A DNA stretch of 26,797 nucleotides from a virus. The notes beneath the pieces were generated by a model. It was not told where the DNA came from, ran no database searches, and saw only the letters and a program-made list of their open reading frames with translations. The position numbers and the translations under genes are program-made. Shown piece by piece: positions 1-6,370 of this stretch (position 1 is the first letter of the stretch; the number at the start of each line of letters is the position of its first letter). The stretch covers positions 1 through 26,797 of IMG/VR virus record IMGVR_UViG_3300040806_000498. One strand, 5' to 3'.

Positions 1-680
1 GGCGACGATGCTCCAAGAAATGCTGTTATTCTGTCTTGAAAGTTATATAGATTATAACTTGAAACATAATCGATTAAACCTCTGACGTTAACAAGTGTAT
101 CATCGTCAAAACTAGCTGCTCTAGCTAGTCTGTCTGTTTCGCCTATGTCTTCTGGTATTGTTGCGCCATTTCCAGCATAATTCCAAATTTGTGATTCGTA
201 ATTATTTGTGCCAGTAACAGTAACAACACCTGTGCTTGAACCTATAAGATATAAATCTTCACCGCCGGTTAACATACCGCTTGCATATAAACTAAACAGA
301 GCTAAATTGCTAGGGGTTGCAGTTGCATCTTGAAAAACGTATGCACCTGTAACAGAAGCACCTGCTCTAGTTGAGTTTTTGCTTTCGTCAAAAAATAGGT
401 AAGCATCATCACGTGTACCGCGATCAATTTTTAATCCTGCTGTTGTTGCACTAACACCCGAGCCTGTTTCACCTGCATTTAAGGTAATAGTGTTATCATA
501 AATTACAAGATCTTCTCGATCAATAACAGTGCTTGAACCAGCAGTTAACGAACCGGCAATGTCAACATCGCCATTAATGGTAACGGCGCCTGCTAATCCA
601 GGATTGAGAACTATTTCTCCGCCTTCGTTAATTTGTATGGTATATTTGTCTACACCTATTTTATTGACTTGAATTGCCAT
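1..680 (-). CDS. Fibre-like virion structural protein (partial, C-terminus off the left edge)
   Basis: The frame begins with ATG at 680, preceded by a strong AAGGAGAG ribosome site about 6 bases upstream, and stays open to base 1, giving 226 codons. The N-terminus starts MAIQVNKIGVDKY. Residues 30-60 contain a hydrophobic-alternating segment (VTINGDVDIAGSL, then VIDREDLVIYDNTITLN). It is followed by GETGSGVS and LKIDRGTRDDAYLFFDES. This pattern is typical of phage fibre and appendage proteins with beta-strand-rich repeats, but I cannot name a T4 equivalent. It lies 10 bases behind the MGRPL gene and shares its late transcript. The attached function (fibre, neck whisker or decoration) is inference; that it is a late structural protein is likely from context. 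Confidence 0.7.
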   Translation of the reverse strand, partial: MAIQVNKIGVDKYTIQINEGGEIVLNPGLAGAVTINGDVDIAGSLTAGSSTVIDREDLVIYDNTITLNAGETGSGVSATTAGLKIDRGTRDDAYLFFDESKNSTRAGASVTGAYVFQDATATPSNLALFSLYASGMLTGGEDLYLIGSSTGVVTVTGTNNYESQIWNYAGNGATIPEDIGETDRLARAASFDDDTLVNVRGLIDYVSSYNLYNFQDRITAFLGASS

Positions 681-690
681 TTAACTCTCC

Positions 691-1092
691 TTAGACGGCA
701 GTTAATACAATATAGTCGTTTGTCGAATCGTTTTCTAGTGCCCAAGTATATCTGTTACCTGAAAAGTCAGTTGCAACACGCTTTGTGATTTTTGCAATGT
801 TTACTTCAGTACCTGAGTTTGAACCAATATAACCCCAAAGTCTCATTTCGCCATCTGCACTAGGTGCACCATCTTTTAGTACCGCAGTTGTTGTGCTTGT
901 TGAATCTTTTAAGTTTGTAGTATCTAGATTAGCTTCTTGTGCAACAACAAAAGTTTTTGCACCGCGTTGCTTAACAATACCGCCATCTGTTCTTAATGAC
1001 GTATCGTAAAATTCTATTCTCACACCGGTGTTCGATGTTGCTTCACCGATTACATTAACACCAAGTATATCTTTCTTTAGTGGACGTCCCAT
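691..1092 (-). CDS. Small MGRPL-type phage structural protein
   Basis: 133 residues beginning MGRPLKKDILG. The frame extends upstream to an ATG at 1173, but I chose ATG 1092. It has AAAGGAGA 6 bases upstream, and the likely late promoter at 1177-1184 would start the transcript at about 1171, past the upstream ATG. The C-terminus (TDFSGNRYTWALENDSTNDYIVLTAV) is rich in beta-prone and aromatic residues. Proteins with an MGRPL start occur among virion structural proteins of marine T4-like phages; this is a recollection of the family, not a search result. No catalytic motif is visible. It forms a two-gene unit with the fibre-like gene downstream. Likely role: minor capsid, neck or decoration protein. 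Confidence 0.65.
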   Translation of the reverse strand: MGRPLKKDILGVNVIGEATSNTGVRIEFYDTSLRTDGGIVKQRGAKTFVVAQEANLDTTNLKDSTSTTTAVLKDGAPSADGEMRLWGYIGSNSGTEVNIAKITKRVATDFSGNRYTWALENDSTNDYIVLTAV

Positions 1093-1124
1093 TGTTTTCT
1101 CCTTTGTTGACGTTCTAGGTCTAC

Positions 1125-1158
1125 GCGGTGGGTACCGCATAAGTCCTCTTTCGAGAGG
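1125..1158 (-). other. Two-hairpin 5' leader of the MGRPL transcript
   Basis: The roughly 79-base leader between the presumed start of late transcription (about 1171) and ATG 1092 holds two perfect hairpins. One, at 1145-1158, is a 5-bp stem with a CGAA loop on the minus strand. The other, at 1125-1138, is a GCGGT/ACCGC stem with a 4-base loop. The ribosome site lies beyond both. The leader may set mRNA stability or translation; this is inferred from structure only. Confidence 0.4.
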
Positions 1159-1176
1159 CTCTCCTCTTGACATATG

Positions 1177-1184
1177 TATTTATC
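1177..1184 (-). promoter_or_regulatory. T4-type late promoter (GATAAATA)
   Basis: GATAAATAC on the minus strand differs from the T4 late box TATAAATA at one base. It lies about 85 bases upstream of ATG 1092 and would serve the MGRPL and fibre-like genes. Confidence 0.6.
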
Positions 1185-1204
1185 CTTTTCGATAAAATGG
1201 GTTA

Positions 1205-1402
1205 TTATGTGTCAAGTTTTTGTATGGTTTTAGTATAACGTCTTCCTTTGTTTTCGTATTGTTCATACACTACTCGGTCACCGATTTTAAAATCATAATC
1301 TGCTTTGATAAACAGTACATCTCTACGATTAATACCCCATGTATCGGGTCTAATGATACCGTATATTCCTGTAAATTTGTATACTTTGCCTTTGTGTTCC
1401 AT
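1205..1402 (-). CDS. Cold-shock-domain-like small protein
   Basis: 65 residues starting MEHKGKVYKFTG. ATG 1402 is preferred over the in-frame ATG at 1429 because AAGGAG lies 7 bases before it and the late-type box AGTAAATA (1419-1426) would start the RNA near 1413, after the upstream ATG. The sequence follows the cold-shock/OB outline: GKVYKFTGIYGIIRPD near the N-terminus, DVLFIKADY in the middle, then KIGDRVVYEQY. The usual RNP1 aromatic pattern (GFGFI) is degenerate here (YGIIR), so nucleic-acid binding is plausible but not proven. It sits immediately behind the capsid terminator with its own promoter, separate from the head operon. A role as late RNA chaperone or single-strand binder is inference. 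Confidence 0.6.
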   Translation of the reverse strand: MEHKGKVYKFTGIYGIIRPDTWGINRRDVLFIKADYDFKIGDRVVYEQYENKGRRYTKTIQKLDT

Positions 1403-1418
1403 AGCAATCTCCTTGCAG

Positions 1419-1426
1419 TATTTACT
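1419..1426 (-). promoter_or_regulatory. T4-type late promoter (AGTAAATA)
   Basis: AGTAAATACTG on the minus strand lies 16 bases upstream of ATG 1402 and just downstream of the gp23 terminator, so it restarts transcription for the cold-shock-like gene. Confidence 0.55.
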
Positions 1427-1429
1427 CAT

Positions 1430-1454
1430 AAAAAAAGGGCCCGAAGGCCCTTTT
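1430..1454 (-). terminator. Rho-independent terminator after the capsid gene
   Basis: On the minus strand AAAAGGGCC, a TTCG loop and GGCCCTTTT form a 9-bp stem followed by seven T residues. The C(UUCG)G tetraloop is exceptionally stable. The hairpin starts about 20 bases after the gp23 stop codon. Confidence 0.92.
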
Positions 1455-1473
1455 CTATTAGTTTTAGTAAAAC

Positions 1474-2646
1474 TTAGCTGAAGCTTAGGTTTGCAGAAGT
1501 TACTTCTACCTTCTCGAGGTAGTCTGCTGCGTTACCTAGCGACGATGCTGTGTTCGATAGTTCAACATAGCCGTAACGTGTCATAAACGATACAGTTGGT
1601 TCAAATGTTGATGGATCTAGAACAACACCACTGCTCATTAGTGGGATGTATGGGCAGTAGAACGCTGCTGCGTCTGATTCGCTAGTACCTTTGTAACCAA
1701 CTAGTACATCGTCGTCTGCTGCATATGTGTTTACATATACTTTCATTGCATTGTTCAATGTACCAACCATTTTAGTGTTAGTTGGTGCTTCAAATGTACC
1801 TTCAGTAGTACGTGCAAATGCACTAGTTGTAGCACTTTGTAGTACAGTTAGGATTGCTGGTGAAACAACAGCCCAGTTACCTGCGCCACGGCGTGTACGC
1901 TGTGCGATTCTGTTTGCTGCACGGTTGATTAGAACTGCAAGAGCTGCGTGTTCGTCACCAACGAATGTAGCTGTACCTGATACTGCTGCTTGGTTGAAAG
2001 TATCAGTACCTGTACCTGCTAGAGTTGATAGAGAAGAAAGAACTTCTTGATCAATTTCAGCAGTGATTTCTTGTGCAAGAGCAGCCATGATTTCTGCTTC
2101 TACATCGATGCCGTGCTGTGACTGAGCGTCTTGAGCAGCTTCAAAAGTCCAACGTGCGCTTAGTTTGCGTGTTTTGGCTTCTACAGTTTGCTTCAAGATT
2201 TGGATGCTTAGTCTGTTACCAGCTGCACCTTCAAGTGCCGCAGTTGCATCTGCTTTTGCAGTTGTAGCGTTACCTGAATATGCTTCAGCAATTTTAAATG
2301 GGCTTAGTGCTTCAGTACCTGCTACTGCTCCACTTGAGCCTGTCCCTGCTGTGTCGCTGTAGCGAACACGTAGAGTGTGAATCTGGCCAACTGGGCCAGT
2401 CATTGGTTGTACACCAACAAGTTCGTTTGCAATAACTGTTGGCATTACACGTCTAATCACTGGTAGGATTACACGGTTTAGTGTTGCGATGTTACCAGCT
2501 GAAGTAGCACCTGCTGTAGCAGTCTCTGCGAGATACCTACGGGTATTCTCAAGAGTAGTTGCCATAACGGCTTTCTTGTTGCCTCCTAGGCCTTCAAGAA
2601 GTGCTGACTTGGTATCATTCCAACGGCTTTCTAATAGTTCTGACAT
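1474..2646 (-). CDS. 23: Major capsid protein gp23
   Basis: 390 residues, the T4-type major head protein that forms the hexamers of the prohead lattice. The diagnostic segment is GVQPMTGPVGQIHTLRVRYS at about residues 78-97, corresponding to the conserved GVQPM region of T4 gp23. LAE at residues 39-41 matches the (L/I)xE consensus cut by the prohead protease gp21, so the mature chain probably begins at Thr42. T4 gp23 has 521 residues, so this is a short version lacking much of the T4 insertion regions. ATG 2646 has AAGGAG 7 bases upstream. It follows gp22 after a 10-base gap and is closed by a strong terminator. No late box lies directly before it, so it probably shares the gp22 transcript. 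Confidence 0.95.
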   Translation of the reverse strand: MSELLESRWNDTKSALLEGLGGNKKAVMATTLENTRRYLAETATAGATSAGNIATLNRVILPVIRRVMPTVIANELVGVQPMTGPVGQIHTLRVRYSDTAGTGSSGAVAGTEALSPFKIAEAYSGNATTAKADATAALEGAAGNRLSIQILKQTVEAKTRKLSARWTFEAAQDAQSQHGIDVEAEIMAALAQEITAEIDQEVLSSLSTLAGTGTDTFNQAAVSGTATFVGDEHAALAVLINRAANRIAQRTRRGAGNWAVVSPAILTVLQSATTSAFARTTEGTFEAPTNTKMVGTLNNAMKVYVNTYAADDDVLVGYKGTSESDAAAFYCPYIPLMSSGVVLDPSTFEPTVSFMTRYGYVELSNTASSLGNAADYLEKVEVTSANLSFS

Positions 2647-2656
2647 TGGTTTCTCC

Positions 2657-3751
2657 TTAACTCAATCCAGCAAGGCGCTTTATATCTATGACATTATTGT
2701 CATCGCCTGCTTGTTTAACGTCATTGTTTGTTCTGTTGCCTGTAATTTCTTTTGCCTCTGATAACACAGCCTTCTGCTTTGCTGGACCTTTGCCGTCGAT
2801 GACTGCAGGTAGGTATTTGTCAAATGCGGTCTGTAACTTTGAAGTTTGAACCGATTCCAGTAAGTCTGTCATTATATTTTGTTGATCTTTGCTTAGTGGC
2901 GCAATCAACTTGTTTAGTTTATCGTTGCGAGCAACTGACTCGTTGATCATTTTAATCTCGTTTGTCTTTGACTCTGCAAGTTTAATAGCTTTCAACGCGG
3001 CGTTCTTTGCTTCTGCAAGTTGACGATCTTTAGCATCGACTACTTTTAGTAGTTTAGAAGTTTCGCTTTTTTCATTTAGATAGCTATGTGAATATTCGTT
3101 TGCAAATGCTTCGAATAGTTTACGACCGAAGTCGTTTTTACGTGCTGCTTCAATATCTTCTTTAAGTGCTGAGATCTCTTTTGTAAGACCCTTTGCAACT
3201 GTTTCAGATACTAGTGCAGCAGATTTTGTAATAAAGTCTTTTTTAACTCTATTAACATGTGCTTTGCCTTCACGTACTAGACGTACTTTTGTTTCGGCAA
3301 GATCTTTTTTGTCTTCGTAGAACTCAGCAAGTTCTTTAGCAAGTGATTCAACTACAAACTCTTCTAGAGCAACAAACTTGTCAGCCATTGCTTTTTGATC
3401 TGAATGCAGTTCTTTAATTTCTTTAGCTAGTGCTTCAGAAACAAAGTTTTTCATCAAGTTTGCATTTTGGCGCTGTGCAACTGCAAATTTAGCTTTTGCT
3501 TCTGCAAGTTGGGTACGGTCTTCGTGGAATTCTGCAATTTCTTCTGCTAATTTTTCTGAAACAAGACTATCAATGGCTTCTACCATTGTAGTTTTATCAT
3601 GCTCATATTTTTTAGCAAATTCTTCACGTAATTCCGCTGTTGCCGCAAGGCGGTTTTCTTTTACCTTAGCGTTCCATGCTTCCTCTAGTTCTGTGCGAAC
3701 TTCCTCTGATAGTGCTGAGTTTTCGAAGAGTGATTTGAGTGCTTCTAACAT
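2657..3751 (-). CDS. 22: Prohead core scaffolding protein gp22-like
   Basis: 364 residues, highly charged (Glu, Lys, Ala) and predicted almost entirely coiled coil, located exactly where T4 has gene 22, between the protease and the capsid gene. T4 gp22 has 269 residues; the enlargement here comes from at least four imperfect repeats with the pattern VSExLAKEI..., near residues 63-89, 103-126, 132-158 and 180-203. The last residues (NVIDIKRLAGLS) resemble a capped C-terminus that could contact the shell. The scaffold is built inside the prohead, directs shell size and is degraded by gp21. ATG 3751 has GAGGAG upstream. Assignment rests on position, composition and coiled-coil character, not on a catalytic motif. 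Confidence 0.8.
   Translation of the reverse strand: MLEALKSLFENSALSEEVRTELEEAWNAKVKENRLAATAELREEFAKKYEHDKTTMVEAIDSLVSEKLAEEIAEFHEDRTQLAEAKAKFAVAQRQNANLMKNFVSEALAKEIKELHSDQKAMADKFVALEEFVVESLAKELAEFYEDKKDLAETKVRLVREGKAHVNRVKKDFITKSAALVSETVAKGLTKEISALKEDIEAARKNDFGRKLFEAFANEYSHSYLNEKSETSKLLKVVDAKDRQLAEAKNAALKAIKLAESKTNEIKMINESVARNDKLNKLIAPLSKDQQNIMTDLLESVQTSKLQTAFDKYLPAVIDGKGPAKQKAVLSEAKEITGNRTNNDVKQAGDDNNVIDIKRLAGLS
2688..2703 (-). repeat. Inverted repeat at the end of the scaffold gene
   Basis: ATGACA and TGTCAT form a perfect 6-bp stem with a 4-base loop inside the last codons of gp22, about 40 bases before the capsid start. It has no T tract, so it is not a classical terminator. It might slow decay or processing between scaffold and capsid cistrons; speculative. 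Confidence 0.3.
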
Positions 3752-3764
3752 TTCATTCTCCTCG

Positions 3765-4388
3765 TTATCGGAGCCTGTCTATTATATTTAATAGACTCTC
3801 TTTTAAGTATTTCTGTGCCTGTTTATCGCCTTGAACTTCCCTAGCTGTCTGGAACGCCCTATATCCACCATGTGAATTCATAAGGTGTTCGTAAATTGGT
3901 GTAGGATAAGCACCTGGAGCACTTGGTTGTGCTACTACATCTACGGTGATTATCTCAAAATCTGATACTTCACCACTACCATCTTCCATAACGTTGCCGC
4001 TACCACGCGACGAGACGCCTAGTTTAACGCCGCTTTCAAGCATTGTTTTAACTAGGCCTCCCATCGGTGTTGGTAGTACTTTTAGTTTACCGTATCCGTT
4101 TGGTCCATCCATCCACATTTCTGTAATCATATGGCTCACACGGTCTAGGTTAATATTAAGTCCTTCTGGATGATCTACTTCGCCTAACACAGAGTATCCT
4201 CCGGCTATCTGCTCGCCGAGCGTTTTGACAGCCCTGCCAATCTCGTTAACGGGATAAACACGCTGATTTGCGTTGCGTACACCGCCTTGAATACAAATAC
4301 CTTTCATAAAAAGATCTTTGCCTTCATTGGCAGACTCAACGACAATCCTAGCCTGGTCGAAACTCAAATGTTCACGTAGGTAACTCAT
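3765..4388 (-). CDS. 21: Prohead core protein and maturation protease gp21
   Basis: 207 residues from ATG 4388, close to the 212 of T4 gp21, the serine protease that cleaves scaffold and capsid proteins during head maturation. Visible active-site candidates, numbered from ATG 4388, are His73 in GEVDHPEG, Ser126 or Ser127 in GVSSRGSG, and Asp150 in TVDVVAQPSAPGA, the order His-Ser-Asp expected for the family. A TTG at 4391 would add one residue, but AAGGA lies 7 bases before the ATG and only 4 before the TTG. It follows the gp67-like gene after 11 bases. Its last codons contain the late promoter of gp22. Confidence 0.95.
   Translation of the reverse strand: MSYLREHLSFDQARIVVESANEGKDLFMKGICIQGGVRNANQRVYPVNEIGRAVKTLGEQIAGGYSVLGEVDHPEGLNINLDRVSHMITEMWMDGPNGYGKLKVLPTPMGGLVKTMLESGVKLGVSSRGSGNVMEDGSGEVSDFEIITVDVVAQPSAPGAYPTPIYEHLMNSHGGYRAFQTAREVQGDKQAQKYLKESLLNIIDRLR
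3775..3792 (-). promoter_or_regulatory. Late promoter of the gp22-gp23 unit with an extended shared sequence
   Basis: The minus-strand box ATTAAATA (3785-3792) lies within the 3' end of gp21, about 33 bases before ATG 3751. The 16 bases TAAATATAATAGACAG recur exactly upstream of the gp67-like gene (5432-5447). Confidence 0.6.
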
Positions 4389-4399
4389 CAATCAGTCCT

Positions 4400-5407
4400 T
4401 TACTTTGCTCTTTTAGGAGCACCGTTTAATGGTGAACCAGCGCCTTTGTCAGCAGTCTCTGGTTTACCTTTCTTCTCGGCACCGTGGCCGGGTTGTGATG
4501 CCATCTTAGTAGCACCTTTAGCACCAGGAACGTTTACGTTCTTGGTATTCATGTCCTTTGGGTTCTGATCACTTAGTGCTGAACCTTTTAGGTTACCTTT
4601 GTTAGCTTCTACGCCTGCTTCTGTACCGCCTTTTGCGATATTAGCAGTTGTTCCGCCCATGTTGTTTGGTTTTGCAACAGTTGATTTTGCGTTTGCACCG
4701 TTGTCGCCCATTTTTGCTGGAGCAACTTTGTCTGCATATTCACGCATCATTTCTGCGCTTGACTGAGCTAATTTTGATTCTGCTTTGAATGGCATTTCTT
4801 CTTCGCCTTCTTCATCGCCTTCTTCGTCACCTTCTTCGTCACCCATGTCCATATCCATGTCCATGTCCATTTCGTCGCCGTGCTCTTCTTCACCAGCTTC
4901 GTCGCCCATTAGTGCTTCGAATTCTGCTTTAAGTGCTTCTAGTTCATCTTCTAGGTCTGCTACACGATCTTCAACGTCACCGTCTTCGTCGCCCATACCC
5001 ATGTCGTCGTCACCGCCCATGTCCATATCCATGTCCATGTCGCCTTCGTCGCCTGGCATTGCAATGTCGCCCATCATATCATCAGTTGGGTCGCCTTCTC
5101 CAAAGAAGCCTTCTTCTACTTCTTCTTCTGATTCGTCTAGATCTTCGTCGTCTGACTCGTCTAAATCTTCATCGTCTGATTCTTCTAGATCGTCATCTTC
5201 TGACTCGTCTAGGTCTTCTTCTGACTCATCTACTTCTTCATCTGTAGTTTCGTCTAGATCTTCGTCCTCTGCTTCTTCAGCTAGTAGGTTTTCATAAATG
5301 TCACGTGATTTTTCTACCACGATCTCGTGGAAAAGCTCTTCTGCACCTGAACGATCTTCGTTCACTAGGCGCTCAAGCATTTCTTCAAACTTGTTGCGGT
5401 CTGCCAT
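4400..5407 (-). CDS. 67: Acidic prohead core protein, gp67-like, enlarged
   Basis: 335 residues. The first 50 (FEEMLERLVNEDR, GAEELFHEIVVEKSRDIYENLL, then a run of Asp and Glu) follow the outline of T4 gp67: an N-terminal helix followed by a strongly acidic tail. The gene occupies the gene 67 region between gp20 and gp21. T4 gp67 has 80 residues. Here the acidic part (about 45-205) is expanded by DLDES/DDED repeats, two DMDMDM runs and EEGDEEG repeats, interrupted by a short coiled coil (VADLEDELEALKAEF, 149-163). The C-terminal 120 residues are Gly/Asn/Lys-rich and probably disordered. The likely role is a core component beneath the shell, cleaved or expelled at maturation. ATG 5407 has AAGGAG upstream and its own late promoter. 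Confidence 0.75.
   Translation of the reverse strand: MADRNKFEEMLERLVNEDRSGAEELFHEIVVEKSRDIYENLLAEEAEDEDLDETTDEEVDESEEDLDESEDDDLEESDDEDLDESDDEDLDESEEEVEEGFFGEGDPTDDMMGDIAMPGDEGDMDMDMDMGGDDDMGMGDEDGDVEDRVADLEDELEALKAEFEALMGDEAGEEEHGDEMDMDMDMDMGDEEGDEEGDEEGEEEMPFKAESKLAQSSAEMMREYADKVAPAKMGDNGANAKSTVAKPNNMGGTTANIAKGGTEAGVEANKGNLKGSALSDQNPKDMNTKNVNVPGAKGATKMASQPGHGAEKKGKPETADKGAGSPLNGAPKRAK
4843..5041. repeat. Duplicated hexamer-repeat tracts in the acidic gene
   Basis: Runs of ccatgt/ccatat hexamers at 4843-4867 and 5017-5041 are nearly identical and encode the two Asp-Met runs. They sit within the gp67-like reading frame and keep it in frame, suggesting growth by slippage or unequal recombination. 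Confidence 0.75.
5110..5275. repeat. Imperfect short tandem repeats encoding Asp/Glu/Ser
   Basis: Degenerate copies of a unit like tcgtctgactcgtctagatc recur through this stretch and encode DLDESDDE-type repeats. Period is about 21-27 bases, always in multiples of three. Part of the coding region, not a CRISPR or iteron array. Confidence 0.65.
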
Positions 5408-5431
5408 TGTCTATCTCCTTCATTGTCAAGG

Positions 5432-5449
5432 CTGTCTATTATATTTACA
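5432..5449 (-). promoter_or_regulatory. Late promoter of the gp67-gp21 unit
   Basis: The minus-strand box TGTAAATA (5442-5449) is followed by TAATAGACAG, identical to the sequence before gp22. It lies 35 bases before ATG 5407 and just downstream of a terminator-like hairpin, so it starts a new unit. Confidence 0.65.
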
Positions 5450-5481
5450 CTTTATTCAAAATATACGCTTAAAACGGGGTC

Positions 5482-5509
5482 AAAACTGCACATTTTTATA
5501 TATGTGCAG
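5482..5509 (-). terminator. Probable terminator after the Rossmann-like gene
   Basis: CTGCACAT and ATGTGCAG form a perfect 8-bp stem with an 8-base loop (5486-5509), followed on the minus strand by TTTTG. It begins 4 bases after the stop at 5513. The T tract is short, so efficiency is uncertain. Confidence 0.55.
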
Positions 5510-5512
5510 ATA

Positions 5513-6106
5513 TCAATTGAAATTTTTCTTAAAAACTTCAACGTTTTGATGTGAAAAATTTTGCAATCCTTTTAAATAGTCTGGTACAAAAAAGTCTTCT
5601 TTTGGTATTACTCTAACGTATTTAGTCTTTGGAAATAGATTTGCACACATCATAGTTTGTCTAGTCCAGTTGCCATAATATGTTGCTCTATCTTCGTTTC
5701 TTTTGTAATTTTTTGATCCAGCGTATATATTGTTTACTTTTTCTTGGTCTACTCCAAGTCCTACATAATCAAAACCTAAGAGATAAACTTCTTTATGATT
5801 ATGCTGACTTGCTAACAACATTGCAGTAGGTCCACTACTCCAACCTTTGTTTGGATTCATTATATTAATATTAGGAGTGTTATTTGTTAGTTTATTTGGA
5901 TTGCTCCATACACTATACTGTTGGTTGTATTTTGCATCACTAACTTCGATTATCATTTTAGTATCAACACATACTAAATGATCTGGTACAAATTCTCTGT
6001 ACAAAGCATTACAACCATAAATTGTGCCATGCTTTTTAAGTTTATCTAAATTGATATGTTTTCGACTAATGCCGTTGCCTAAAACAAAAGCTATTTTTTG
6101 GGTCAT
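5513..6106 (-). CDS. Rossmann-like (DUF115/sialyltransferase-like) accessory protein
   Basis: 197 residues without a T4 counterpart. The N-terminus has a nucleotide-binding-like loop (AFVLGNGISRKHI, 6-18), then YGCNALYREF and PDHLVCVD (about 30-48). A later stretch reads GWSSGPTAMLLAS...KEVYLLGFDY. The combination GNGxSR, G-CNA, and SGPTA with LLGFDY is reminiscent of DUF115/MptE-like and family-42 glycosyltransferase-like Rossmann proteins, which bind nucleotide-activated sugars or pterin substrates; the resemblance is by eye. The start overlaps the upstream stop by one base (TAATG), implying translational coupling. It lies inside the head operon between portal and core genes, an odd place for an enzyme, so it may modify a virion component or host surface, or be a structural co-option. 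Confidence 0.55.
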   Translation of the reverse strand: MTQKIAFVLGNGISRKHINLDKLKKHGTIYGCNALYREFVPDHLVCVDTKMIIEVSDAKYNQQYSVWSNPNKLTNNTPNINIMNPNKGWSSGPTAMLLASQHNHKEVYLLGFDYVGLGVDQEKVNNIYAGSKNYKRNEDRATYYGNWTRQTMMCANLFPKTKYVRVIPKEDFFVPDYLKGLQNFSHQNVEVFKKNFN

Positions 6107-6357
6107 TACATTCCGCCGGCTGCTGCTGCTTGTGCTGCTAATCCGTACATTTGTCTAACAAAATTAAGTTCTTTTGCTGCGTCCTTTGTGTGAACGTCAC
6201 TGGCTTTACGTGCTTTATTAATGTCTTTTAGAGATAAACGACTTTTACGACTGTTATCTACTTTGATTATAGATGTGTCGTCTTGAGGTTCGTAACGGTT
6301 GTCTTCAACCGGTTCCATTGTTTTTTCATCGAAGTAATAAAGTTCACGTAGTATCAT
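6106..6357 (-). CDS. Small conserved protein between portal and core genes
   Basis: 83 residues: MILRELYYFDEKTMEPVEDNRYEPQDDTSI, then a basic middle (KSRLSLKDINKARKAS) and a C-terminus FVRQMYGLAAQAAAAGGM. Proteins of this kind are found just downstream of gene 20 in marine T4-like phages (recollection). Position suggests a head-assembly or core role comparable to T4 gp68, but sequence does not prove that. There is no Shine-Dalgarno sequence before ATG 6357. A perfect late box ends 6 bases upstream, so an RNA started there would begin at or next to the ATG. Confidence 0.7.
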   Translation of the reverse strand: MILRELYYFDEKTMEPVEDNRYEPQDDTSIIKVDNSRKSRLSLKDINKARKASDVHTKDAAKELNFVRQMYGLAAQAAAAGGM

Positions 6358-6362
6358 ATTAT

Positions 6363-6370
6363 TATTTATA
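6363..6370 (-). promoter_or_regulatory. Consensus T4 late promoter TATAAATA
   Basis: A perfect TATAAATA on the minus strand overlaps the gp20 stop codon (6366-6368). Transcription would start near 6357, the first base of the next gene. Confidence 0.75.

Noticed and set aside
1403-1429. Longer N-terminus of the cold-shock-like protein
   Set aside because: The late box overlaps this segment, so it would not be in the message; the ATG at 1402 has a clear AAGGAG.
2657-2700. Separate late promoter directly before gp23
   Set aside because: The only AT-rich stretch (GATATAAAG) lacks the TAAATA core, so gp23 is better explained by read-through from the gp22 promoter.
4389-4391. TTG start for gp21
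   Set aside because: The ATG three bases later has the better spacing to AAGGA.
4843-5275. CRISPR-like array
   Set aside because: Repeats are short, coding, in frame and without unique spacers.
4785-5297. Long Ser/Pro-rich open frame on the plus strand
   Set aside because: It is the antisense image of the Asp/Glu/Met repeats of the gp67-like gene; codon bias and promoter belong to the minus strand.
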